From CAIWHR01 sp963846855 (GTDB taxonomy: Bacteria; Pseudomonadota; Gammaproteobacteria; Burkholderiales; Casimicrobiaceae): DNA of 64,000 bases. The stretch spans positions 40,240-104,239 of the forward strand of contig CAWJXK010000013.1 of the NCBI GenBank assembly GCA_963846855.1. The letters are read 5' to 3'. The notes beneath the pieces are model-generated. The model was given only the letters and a program-made list of their open reading frames with translations, had not been told where the DNA came from and did not search any database. The first letter of the stretch is position 1, and each line of letters begins with the position of its first letter. The position numbers and the translations under genes were made by a program. Of the stretch, positions 43,503 to 51,936 are shown piece after piece.

Positions 43503-43898
43503 CATTTGCGCTGACCGCGCACCACGCGCCGCAAGGCGCGATTGCCTGGCGGAGATATCAGGACATGTCGGGGGAAGCGAATGCACTTGTTCGCTTAGCT
43601 CTGCGCGCCTCGGGCATCCAGTCGTCGGCGCAGTCTGAAAAGCTGCTCAACCGTTCCAGGCGCTTCAGCACCGCCCCGGCTCGCCAGGTCCGGCGCTTCT
43701 GATCCGGCGTGAATCGCCAACGCGCGATCATCCTTGGTCATACTCTGGCAGCGCCCCAGAAAACGATCTGTTCTGATCGACCAGTGCTGCACAACTGTGG
43801 ATGCGGCACACTTGGATCTGTCGGCTATGTTTACACCGACGCCCGCGCGATCTCAATGGTGCGCCATACTCCTATGTAAAATATGAAGATTATGTTCT

Positions 43899-43914
43899 TG
43901 GCGTGGGAATTGCG
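43899..43914 (+). promoter_or_regulatory. Sigma-54 promoter of the PEP-CTERM gene
   Basis: TGGCGTGGGAATTGCG: GG at 43900-43901 and GC at 43912-43913, exactly 10 bp between them, the invariant -24/-12 elements. It lies 60 bp ahead of the PEP-CTERM start. AT-rich half-sites TGTTTACA (43828-43835) and TGTAAAAT (43875-43882) upstream could bind an enhancer protein such as PrsR. Confidence 0.75.
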
Positions 43915-43973
43915 TTGAGCATGACAAAACACCAAAACACGTATTTCCTTCGAGTGCCCAAAGGGACCCTGCC

Positions 43974-44738
43974 ATGCAAAGACGGAGCTGGAACGCAGTT
44001 AGATTTGCAGTGCTCGCGCTTTGCGCGGCCGTCAGCACGGTCGCCGGGGCGAGCATCTTCACATTCAATTTCAACACGCTCGCAAACGGCGTCGGTTCGG
44101 GGACCATTCAAACGTACATGACGGGCGTCTTTGGGTCGACCGTCGCAGTGTCCGGCGCGATCGCGTCGAATTCGTACCGTGGGGACGGCTTCGTCGTCGG
44201 ACCGTCACTTGGAACGTCGGACGGTGCGTTAAGCCCCTCCGACAGCACGCACGATCATCCGGGGTCCGTCGATACGTTCATCATGAACAACAGGCCAGGG
44301 TCGGACTCGTTCACGCTCAACTTCGGCGCTGCTTACTCGATTTCTTCCATATCATTTGACTGGGAGATTTTCCCCGACGCATCCTGCTCACCCAGCTGCT
44401 CCGCCGCGGCCCTTCCGGACATCGAGCTTTTTGTCGACGGCAGTGCGACCGCCTTTTGGACGATGACGGGTATCGGCACCCCCAATCCGCAGAATATCGG
44501 CGTCGCCACCCTCGTTCTCAGCGGAGCCCATTCGCTCAAGTTCGTGGACTGGCCCCCGGAAGTCGGGATCGACAACCTGGTGATCACCGGTCACTGCGCG
44601 CCGACCGCGCCGAGTTGTGTGCAGCACGACACTCCGGAGCCCTCGTCGTTGCCGCTCGCCGGGCTCGCACTGGCTGCGTTCCTTGTCGCCCGGCGTTTTG
44701 GAACGCGGAAGCCCCCGGCTAAGTGGGCCGCGCATTAG
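43974..44738 (+). CDS. PEP-CTERM sorting-domain exported protein
   Basis: 254 residues. Signal peptide to about residue 26 (STVAGAS). The mature part is beta-rich and low in Lys, with SISFDWEIFPD and VDGSATAFWTMTG, resembling other secreted PEP-CTERM proteins. The C terminus has the sorting signal TPEPSSLPLAG, a hydrophobic helix and the basic end ARRFGTRK, which an exosortase would cleave. No exosortase gene is in the window. It stands alone, with a sigma-54 promoter and its own terminator. Confidence 0.88.
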   Translation: MQRRSWNAVRFAVLALCAAVSTVAGASIFTFNFNTLANGVGSGTIQTYMTGVFGSTVAVSGAIASNSYRGDGFVVGPSLGTSDGALSPSDSTHDHPGSVDTFIMNNRPGSDSFTLNFGAAYSISSISFDWEIFPDASCSPSCSAAALPDIELFVDGSATAFWTMTGIGTPNPQNIGVATLVLSGAHSLKFVDWPPEVGIDNLVITGHCAPTAPSCVQHDTPEPSSLPLAGLALAAFLVARRFGTRKPPAKWAAH

Positions 44739-44766
44739 TCCTCAGGATCTGTGATGTGCGATAACA

Positions 44767-44791
44767 ACGGGCCGTCAAGGCCCGTTTTTTT
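44767..44791 (+). terminator. Terminator of the PEP-CTERM gene
   Basis: ACGGGCC / GGCCCGT (44767-44773 with 44779-44785), loop GTCAA, followed by a run of seven T. The rest of the gap to 45078 holds nothing recognisable. Confidence 0.9.
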
Positions 44792-45078
44792 GGCATTCGC
44801 GACGGCGAGCGAAGAATGACGCGGCAGATCGTGTTGGAGCAGTGCGTTCTCGCGCGCAACGGCGGGAACCGTACAGCGGGCCCGGGACCGGACGTCACGG
44901 GCATCTTCGGTTGAAGTAGGGGAGCGATTCTCCCAATCCCGGCGCGCGACTGCTCGGCCTCGAGGATTCCCATCGCCGCAGCTGGCTGCGTATCCGGGTA
45001 AGCGATCGACCACCAGTCGCGGCACCCACAGCACAAGGTCGCGTAGGGTTGCCTGCATAAACCTGTCACACGAGCGAC

Positions 45079-45534
45079 TTAGAGGGCCTTTACCGCCGTC
45101 AAGACTTCGTCGGCGTGACCGGGGACCTTGACGCCGCGCCATTCCTTGGCGATCTTGCCCTTGGCATCGATCAGGAACGTGCTGCGCTCGATCCCGCGCA
45201 CCTTCTTGCCGTACATGTTCTTCATCTTGATGACGCCGAATTGCGTGCACAGCGCCTCGTCGGCGTCCGATAGGAGCTCGAACGGGAATTGCATCTTCGC
45301 CTTGAATCCCTCGTGCGACTTGAGGCTGTCGCGCGACACGCCGACGATCACCGCACCCAGCTTCGCGAACTGCTTGTGGCGGTCACGGAAGTCGGCGCCC
45401 TCGACGGTGCAGCCCGGCGTGTTGTCCTTCGGGTAGAAATAGAGGACCACCGGGTGGCCGGCGTGATCCGACAGCGTGAAGTCCTTGCCGCCGGTCGCGG
45501 CGGCGGTGAAATCGGTGACCTTGGTCGTTGGCAT
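45079..45534 (-). CDS. bcp: Peroxiredoxin, Bcp/PrxQ type
   Basis: 151 residues. The active site is YFYPKDNTPGCTVEGADFRD with the peroxidatic Cys at about residue 42. The resolving Cys found five residues later in E. coli Bcp is absent (Glu-Gly-Ala-Asp instead), so it probably works as a 1-Cys or atypical enzyme; another Cys is at ALCTQFG. It reduces peroxides with thioredoxin. It lies alone downstream of the arn operon on the same strand. Confidence 0.93.
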   Translation of the reverse strand: MPTTKVTDFTAAATGGKDFTLSDHAGHPVVLYFYPKDNTPGCTVEGADFRDRHKQFAKLGAVIVGVSRDSLKSHEGFKAKMQFPFELLSDADEALCTQFGVIKMKNMYGKKVRGIERSTFLIDAKGKIAKEWRGVKVPGHADEVLTAVKAL

Positions 45535-45680
45535 CGCGGGCTCGCGTTTCGATTGGAAGAGGGGAGGAACGCAAATGTGAAATCAACGCTACTCTAGATC
45601 TGCTGCGCGGCGAGCGACGCACACGGCGGCTTCGAATTGCGCCCGCGCCGGCCCGCAGCAACGATACAACATCTCGACGC

Positions 45681-46613
45681 TCACGCGGCCTGGGCGAGGT
45701 CGACGTCGCCCAGGAACTCATCGCCCTGGACGAGCAGGGTGCCGCTGCGCCCCGGGACCGTGCCCTCGCGCGCCTCGCAGCGCGGGAGCGCCATCGGCTG
45801 GAGCGTATCGTACAGCGCGCGCGTCGAGCAGAGCGCGTAGCCCTGCGCCTTCCAACCGGCGAGGAGCTGCTCGAACAGGGGCGCGAAGCGCATGCCCTCG
45901 AGCTCCGCGTGCAGCGTGAAGACATGGCCCGCCGCGACGGGTTCCCGGGTCCGCTCGAGCAGGTGCGCGGCGACATTGTCGGCGGTGACCGTCCCGACAC
46001 CGATCAGCTCGTCGAGCGTGGGCAGCGTGGTCGGCAACTGGGGGCAGCGGATCAGCTCCGCGTTCCAGACGGGCAGGTGCGGATGCGTGCCGCGCCCGTC
46101 GGAGCAATATTCGAAGCCGAGGCGCTGCGTGAGGCGCAGCGCGTCGACGTTCATCTGCCAGCCGGCCGCCCCGTGCGTGAGCGGCGGCGCCTTGAATATG
46201 TCGGTGAAGCGGGCGCAGGCGCGCTCCATCTCGGCGCGGGTCCATGCGGCGTCGGCGCCGGCGAGGCCGTCCTGCCAGCGCACGTGGTCCCAGCAATGGA
46301 TGCCGACCTCGAAACCTTCGTCGCGCACGTTGCGCATCACGTCGGCGGCGCGCCGGCCGATGTCGGGTCCGGGGAGCAGCGTTCCGTAGAGCAGCGTCTT
46401 CACGCCGTAGTGCTTGACGACCGACGTGCGCCGCACCTTGCCCACGAAGCCGCGGCGCAGCACGCGCCGGATCGCGCGTCCGGTGTGATCGGGGCCGAGC
46501 GAGAACAGGAATGTCGCGCCGGCGCCGTGCTTCCCGAGGAGGTCGAGGAGATTGGCGACGCCTTCGCGCGTGCCGCGAAGCGTGTCGACGTCGATCTTGA
46601 GCGCGAGCCGCAT
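45681..46613 (-). CDS. arnD: 4-deoxy-4-formamido-L-arabinose-phosphoundecaprenol deformylase
   Basis: 310 residues. NodB-type polysaccharide deacetylase: LALKIDVDTLRGTREGVANLL at the start (catalytic and metal Asp), GHHCWDH-like metal site seen as GIHCWDHVRWQ, and late HVFTLHAELEG. It removes the formyl group from undecaprenyl-P-L-Ara4FN. The start is the ATG beginning MRLALKIDVD. It is the last gene of the arn operon, 20 bp after the arnA dehydrogenase half. Confidence 0.92.
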   Translation of the reverse strand: MRLALKIDVDTLRGTREGVANLLDLLGKHGAGATFLFSLGPDHTGRAIRRVLRRGFVGKVRRTSVVKHYGVKTLLYGTLLPGPDIGRRAADVMRNVRDEGFEVGIHCWDHVRWQDGLAGADAAWTRAEMERACARFTDIFKAPPLTHGAAGWQMNVDALRLTQRLGFEYCSDGRGTHPHLPVWNAELIRCPQLPTTLPTLDELIGVGTVTADNVAAHLLERTREPVAAGHVFTLHAELEGMRFAPLFEQLLAGWKAQGYALCSTRALYDTLQPMALPRCEAREGTVPGRSGTLLVQGDEFLGDVDLAQAA

Positions 46614-46633
46614 CGGCGAGGCCGGCGGCGCCG

Positions 46634-47684
46634 TCACTCTACGAGCCGCCGCGCATCGGCGACGTGGCCCCGGTACGCGTCGAAGATGCGCGCGAGGGCC
46701 TCGTCCATCGGCACGACCGGCTTCCAGTCGAGCTCGGCGCACGCGTTGTCGATCTTCGGCACGCGGTTCTGCACGTCCTGGTAGCCCTTGCCGTAGTAAT
46801 CGGCGGCGGTGGTCTCGACGATCTTCACGCGCGCGGCGGTGTCGCGGTATTCGGGGTATTTCATCGCGAGGTCGAGCATCATCCGCGCGAGCTCGCGCAC
46901 CGAGAAATTGTTGCGCGGGTTGCCGATGTTGTAGATCTTGCCGGTCGCGATCCCGGCCTTGTTGGCGATGATCTTCATCAGCGCGGACGGTGCCGTCGTC
47001 GATGTAGGTGAACGCGCGCTTCTGCGTGCCGCCGTCGACCAGCTGGATCGGCTCGCCGCGGACGATGTGACCGAGGAACTGCGTGATCACGCGCGAGCTG
47101 CCTTCCTTCGCCGTGTTGATCGAGTCGAGCCCCGCGCCGATCCAGTTGAACGGCCGGAACAGCGTGTAGTCGAGCCCTTGCTGCATGCCGTAGGCGTGGA
47201 TCACGCGGTCCATCAGCTGCTTCGCGCACGAGTAGATCCAGCGTGGCTTGTTGATGGGACCCAGCACGAGCTCCGAATTGTCCGAGTCGAACTCGTCGTC
47301 GCGGCACATGCCGTAGACCTCGGATGTCGACGGAAAAACGATGCGCCGGCCATGGCGGACGCACGCCCGCACGATCGGGAGATTCGCCTCGAAGTCGAGC
47401 TCGAAGACGTGCAGCGGGTCGCGCACGTAAGTGGCCGGCGTGGCGATCGCCACCAGCGGCAGGACGGTGTCGCACTTCTTGATGTGGTACTCGATCCACT
47501 CCTTGTTGATCGTGATGTCGCCTTCGAAGAAGTGGAACCGGGGCTCGGGCAGGAGCTCGCTGATGCGGTCCGACTGCATGTCCATCCCGTGGATCTCCCA
47601 GTCGGTGTCGTCCAGGATGCGACGGGAGAGATGATGGCCGATGAAGCCATTGACGCCGAGGATCAGGATCTTGCGCGTGGACAT
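46634..47684 (-). pseudogene. arnA: UDP-glucuronate decarboxylase half of ArnA, one frame break
   Basis: An SDR-type dehydrogenase: GVNGFIGHHL NAD site, STSEVYG, and YSCAKQLMDRVI with the catalytic Tyr and Lys, as in the C-terminal domain of ArnA. Translation runs cleanly from 47684 to AFTYIDDGT near 46990, then continues in the next frame as ALMKIIANK...GKIYNIGNPRNNFSV to 46634. The break is net +1 (GTCC where one codon is expected). It converts UDP-GlcA to UDP-4-ketopentose. It is a separate gene from the formyltransferase, unlike bifunctional E. coli ArnA. Either a real frameshift or an error. Confidence 0.85.
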
Positions 47685-47840
47685 GGGACGGGCTCGGGAG
47701 GAGCGGTCAGGCTCGATTATTGTGTGCGCGGCGGCGACCGGCCATCGGCGGCCCGAAAGCCGGGCCGCATCCCTTTTTCGCTTTTCGGGTGCCGCGGGAG
47801 CACGGATTATACGTGGCGCCTCCGGCTTGCCGCGAGCGCG

Positions 47841-48801
47841 TCAGCGTAAGGGGGCGTTGCCCAGCGCGACCGGCGCCGCTCCGAAGCGCTGCGCGAACTG
47901 CGCCGCGTCGACCGCCTGGCCGTCGATTTCCAGCGCCAGGATCGCAAGCCGGCCGCCGCCGCCGCAGTGCGCGATCATGTTCCCGTCGTGAAGCGAAAGC
48001 GATGGCGCGAGGGTCGGGACGGCGGTCGTATCGACGACGCGCGTGCGCAGCACGCGGGCGCGATGCCCGCCGACCGAGGTGAACGCGCCCGGGAACGGCG
48101 GCGCGACGGCGCGCGCCAGATTGTGGATGGCCGCAGCGTCCTTGTTCCAGTCGATGATGCCGTCGTCCGGGCTCGCGGCCTCCGAAGTAGCTTCCCGCGC
48201 GGAGATCCTGCGGGTGGCGCGGTGCCGTGCCGGCGAGGAGCGCCGGCAGCACGGCGTCGAGCGTCGTCTGCGCGGCGACGGTGACCTTGTCGAACACTTC
48301 GCGCGCCGTGTCGTCGGGAAGGATCGGCACGGCGGTCTGCGCGACGATGTCGCCGCTGTCCGGCTTCTCGGCCATGTAGTGAAGCGTCGCGCCGGTCATG
48401 CGTTCGCCGTGCAGTACCGCCCAGTTGACCGGCGCGCGGCCGCGATAGCACGGCAGCAGCGAGCCGTGCATGTTGAGCGCCCCGCGCGAGGGAAGCGCGA
48501 GCAGCGCCGGCTTCAGCATCCGCCGGTAGTAGAACGAGAAGATGAAATCCGGCCGCAGCGCGGCGATCCGGCGGACGACGTCGGGCGCACCCGGGTCGTC
48601 CGGGGCGATCACCGGAATCGCGTGCTCCGCCGCCGTGGCCGCGACGGAATCGAACCAGATCGTCTCCTCCGGAGCGTCTACGTGCGTGACGACGAGCGGC
48701 ACGCGAACGCCATGCGCGAGAAGCGTCAGCAGGCAGCGCACGCCGACGTTGTGGTACGCGAAGACGACGGCGGTGGCGTTGCCGGAGGACGGACCGGGCA
48801 T
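47841..48801 (-). pseudogene. arnA: UDP-L-Ara4N formyltransferase half of ArnA, one frame break
   Basis: Formyltransferase fold: VVFAYHNVGVRCLLTLL, LPSRGALNMHGSLLPCYRGRAPVNWAVL with catalytic Asn and His, and DSGDIVAQ. After GSYFGGREP the frame moves by +1 at a GGG run on the plus strand (48169-48171; CCC on the coding strand) and continues DDGIIDW...RAV...FTSVGG to the stop at 47841. Removing one base restores the full domain with its OB-fold C terminus. It begins 12 bp after the TPR glycosyltransferase stop. Confidence 0.85.
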
Positions 48802-48813
48802 GTCAGCGGCGTT

Positions 48814-50922
48814 TCACGCGGCGATCGTGACTGGCGCGAGGGCTTCGCCGCCGCGCGGCCCGGTCTCGATCATGATCGCGAGGGCGCGCTCGAGCCCCAC
48901 GACGAATTCGGGTACCCGGCACAGCGGCGAATCGGGAAACTCGCGGAAAAGCGCTTCGCGGACCTCGCCCGCCGCCACGCTCCGCGCGACGCGGCCGGCA
49001 TGGGCGACGTATTCGTCCGGCGTGCCGGCAATCCATTCGGCGTGTCCTGCGGCGCGAAGCAGCGCCGCGCCCTGCCGCGCGATCATCCGGTCGCCCGCAA
49101 GTGCAATCACGGGAACGCCCATCGACAGCGCATCGCAGGTCGTCACGCCGCCATTGTAGGGAAAGGGGTCGAGCGCCACATCGATGTCGCGATACGCGGC
49201 GATCGCGTCGCCGACCGGCACAAAGGGGCGGAAGTCGATCCGGTCGACTGGAATCCCTGCCGCGGTCCAGCGCGCACGCAGCCACGCGACCGTGCCCGGC
49301 CCGCGATACGCGGAGGCACGAAGCTGCAGCCGCGATCCGGGCACCGTGTCGAGCACTGCCTGCCACACCGCAAGCACCTCGTCGGTGATCTTTGCATGCC
49401 GGTTGAACGAGCCGAACGTGACATGGCCGGAGTCGCGCGCCGGCGCAGCGGTCAATTCTGGCTTGACGATCGGGCGGTAGACGAAACGGCACCCGGGCAG
49501 CCAGACGATGCGCTCGCGAAAGTGCACAGCTTCCGACGCTGGCGTATGAATCGGATCGGTCAGCACGTAGTCGATTTCAGGCACGCCCGTCGTGTCGAAG
49601 TAATCGAGCCAGGTCGCCTGCACCGGTGCGGGCTTGCGCGCCAGCACGGCGAGCCGATGGCCGGGCGCATGGCCGGCGAGATCGACGAGGAGGTCGAGAC
49701 CGTCCTGGGCGATCGTCGCGGCGCCCGCGTCGTCATCGGCCGGAAGGTCGCGCCAGGCGTCGGCGGCGCACCGCATGCGTGCTGCGATGTCGTCGTCGTA
49801 AGGGTGGGCGGAATAAAGCGTGACGTGGAAGCGGGTGCGATCGTGCGCCTCGAGCACCGGGAGGAACAGGTTCGCGAGCGGGCCGTTGCCGAAGCGCGGC
49901 GACAGGTAGCCGATGCGGAGCCGCGCGCCACCTTCGCGTCGAACGGACGCGACGCCGGCGACTTTGCGCACGCCACCGACGTGCGCATCGGCCCATTTCC
50001 AATGCGCGCGGGCGAGCTCCGTGCGCGAACACGCCCGGGTGTCGTACTGCATCTCGAGCAGCAGCGCGCTGTGAGCCCGCATGTCATCGGGATCGATCGA
50101 GAGCGTCTCGCGAAACGCGGCCAGCGCTTCGGCGTGCAGGCCGAGGGCCGCGAGATTCGCGCCACGCGCGAGGCGCAGCGACGGGTCGCGCGGCGCGCGT
50201 ACGATCGCCCGGTCGAGGACCTCGATCGCCGCCGGCAGCTCGGCGGCGTCGCTCAGCGCCGACGCGGCCGCCGCAAACCCATCAATCGTCGCCGGATCGA
50301 GCTCCTGCGCGCGCAGGAACGAGCGGGCCGCGGCGGCGCCGTCTCCGGCCCGGCGTTGCGCCGTGCCGAGCGCCATGAACGTTTTCGCGAGTCGCGAGTC
50401 GATCTGCGCGGCGCGGGCGAGGGCGGCCACCGCGCCATTGGCATCGCCCGTGTCCATCCGGACGATGCCGAGGTTGAACGCAGCCCGATAGGAATCCGGA
50501 GCCTGCTCGAGTTGGCGCTCGTACCAGCGTGCCGCTTCGGTGAGGTTGCCCTCGTCGTGCCACGCGAGCGCGATCTGATAGCGCGCGTTGACATCCGCGG
50601 GATCGCACGCGAGCAGCGCCTCCCACAGCGCACGCGCGCCGGACAGGTCGCGCTGTGCGACGTGCGCAAGCGCCGCGCCGTGATACGCGGCATGAAGCTC
50701 CGGGCAGCGCGTGATCGCGTCAGCGTAAAGAGGGATCGCCAGGGCCGCCTGGCCGCGCCGGCGAAAGAGCTCGGCGCGCAACGCCTGCGCCGGCCCGGAC
50801 TGCGCGTGTTCGTCCGGAATCGCGGCCAGCGCCTGCTCGAGTCGCGCGCTGTCGGAATGGCGCAGCGCCGCGGCGGCGATGTCGCGGAGGCGCGGCAGTG
50901 TGGTGTCGGAATCCGCGCGCAT
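48814..50922 (-). CDS. TPR protein with SPINDLY/O-GlcNAc transferase-like glycosyltransferase domain
   Basis: 702 residues, GGAGGAC ahead of the ATG. The N-terminal half (about 1-280) consists of TPR repeats. The C-terminal half is a GT41-type domain: RIGYLSPRFGNGPLANLFLPVLEAHD, DGLDLLVDLAGHAPGHRLAVLARKPAPVQ, HVTFGSFNRHAKITDEVLAVW and DVALDPFPYNGGVTTCDALSMGVPVI. Related enzymes add sugars to protein Ser/Thr or Asn. It lies between arnC and the formyltransferase gene, with short gaps on both sides, which is not the standard arn order. Substrate unknown. Confidence 0.88.
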   Translation of the reverse strand: MRADSDTTLPRLRDIAAAALRHSDSARLEQALAAIPDEHAQSGPAQALRAELFRRRGQAALAIPLYADAITRCPELHAAYHGAALAHVAQRDLSGARALWEALLACDPADVNARYQIALAWHDEGNLTEAARWYERQLEQAPDSYRAAFNLGIVRMDTGDANGAVAALARAAQIDSRLAKTFMALGTAQRRAGDGAAAARSFLRAQELDPATIDGFAAAASALSDAAELPAAIEVLDRAIVRAPRDPSLRLARGANLAALGLHAEALAAFRETLSIDPDDMRAHSALLLEMQYDTRACSRTELARAHWKWADAHVGGVRKVAGVASVRREGGARLRIGYLSPRFGNGPLANLFLPVLEAHDRTRFHVTLYSAHPYDDDIAARMRCAADAWRDLPADDDAGAATIAQDGLDLLVDLAGHAPGHRLAVLARKPAPVQATWLDYFDTTGVPEIDYVLTDPIHTPASEAVHFRERIVWLPGCRFVYRPIVKPELTAAPARDSGHVTFGSFNRHAKITDEVLAVWQAVLDTVPGSRLQLRASAYRGPGTVAWLRARWTAAGIPVDRIDFRPFVPVGDAIAAYRDIDVALDPFPYNGGVTTCDALSMGVPVIALAGDRMIARQGAALLRAAGHAEWIAGTPDEYVAHAGRVARSVAAGEVREALFREFPDSPLCRVPEFVVGLERALAIMIETGPRGGEALAPVTIAA

Positions 50923-50954
50923 GTCCTCCGGCGGCGGTGCGGAGCCGATCGGCG

Positions 50955-51923
50955 TCAACGCGTGTCGTCCGGCGGCGCCTCGAGCACGGCGCGTACGGTG
51001 TAGCGCGGCCGCTCGCGCACCTGCTGATAGATGCGTCCGACATACTCGCCGACGAGCCCCAGCCCGAAGAGCAGCATGCCGATGAGGAAGAAGGTGAGGA
51101 TGTCGCGATCCCAGAAAACCGCGATCGCGTTGTGCCAGTCGTCGACGTGGTAGAGCCGCCAGCCGATCACGACGAGGTAGGTGGCGAGCGAGAGAGCCGA
51201 CACCAGCATCCCGAACATCGACGCGAACTGCAGCGGGACGAGCGAGAAGCCGGTGACGAGGTCGAAGTTGAGGCGGATCAGCCGGTACAGTGAATACTTC
51301 GATTCGCCGGCCGCGCGCTCCTCGTGCGCCACCTCGACTTCGGTCGGGTTTCCGGCGAACGTGAAGGCGAGCGCCGGGATGTACACGCTGACCTCGCGGC
51401 TCGCGACGACCGCGTCGACGATGTCGCGGCTGTAGGCGCGGAGCATGCAGCCCTGATCCGTCATCCGGATGTGCGTGATCCGCTCGCGCAGCCGGTTCAT
51501 CGCCCGCGACGCGACGCGACGCCACCAGGAGTCCTCGCGCGTGCGGCGCACGCCGCCGACATAATCGTGGCCGCGATCCATCGCCGCGAGCAGCGCCCCG
51601 ATCTCCTCGGGCGGGTTCTGCAGGTCGGAATCCAGCGTGACCACGCGCTGGCCGCGGCAGCGCTCGAAGCCGGCGACGATCGCCATGTGCTGGCCGTAGT
51701 TGGCGTTGAACAGGACGACGCGCGTCACGTCGGGCCGGCGCTCCCATTGCTCGCGCAGCAGCGCCGCCGAGCGGTCGCGGCTGCCGTCGTTGACGAAGAT
51801 CACCTCGTAACCGGTCTTCAGCGCATCGAGTGCCGGGTAGAGGCGCGCGAACAGCGCCGGCAGGCCCGCCTCCTCGTTGAAGACGGGGATCACGACGGAA
51901 AGCTGCGGCACGACGCTCGTCAT
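50955..51923 (-). CDS. arnC: Undecaprenyl-phosphate Ara4FN transferase (GT2 glycosyltransferase)
   Basis: 322 residues. GT2 domain: LSVVIPVFNEEAGLPALF, VIFVNDGSRDRS, VVTLDSDLQNPPEEI (DxD), MTDQGCMLRAYSR. Two C-terminal membrane helices (about 225-250 and 265-290) as in ArnC/DPMS-like enzymes. It moves Ara4FN from UDP to undecaprenyl phosphate. Neighbouring arnB, arnT and arnD support the call. Confidence 0.92.
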   Translation of the reverse strand: MTSVVPQLSVVIPVFNEEAGLPALFARLYPALDALKTGYEVIFVNDGSRDRSAALLREQWERRPDVTRVVLFNANYGQHMAIVAGFERCRGQRVVTLDSDLQNPPEEIGALLAAMDRGHDYVGGVRRTREDSWWRRVASRAMNRLRERITHIRMTDQGCMLRAYSRDIVDAVVASREVSVYIPALAFTFAGNPTEVEVAHEERAAGESKYSLYRLIRLNFDLVTGFSLVPLQFASMFGMLVSALSLATYLVVIGWRLYHVDDWHNAIAVFWDRDILTFFLIGMLLFGLGLVGEYVGRIYQQVRERPRYTVRAVLEAPPDDTR

Positions 51924-51936
51924 GTTTCCGGTGGAT

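Noticed and set aside
43490..43702. 70-codon plus-strand frame after the terminator at 43479
   Set aside because: Starts inside the terminator stem, has no ribosome binding site and no recognisable features.
45681..47684. Single 667-codon fusion of the ArnA decarboxylase half and ArnD
   Set aside because: The continuous frame arises because the +1 break in arnA happens to enter the arnD frame; the middle 110 residues are nonsense, and the true end of arnA lies in the next frame.
48043..51003. 986-codon plus-strand frame over the TPR glycosyltransferase
   Set aside because: Opposite strand of a gene with clear TPR and GT41 motifs; the product is Arg/Ala-rich with no domains.
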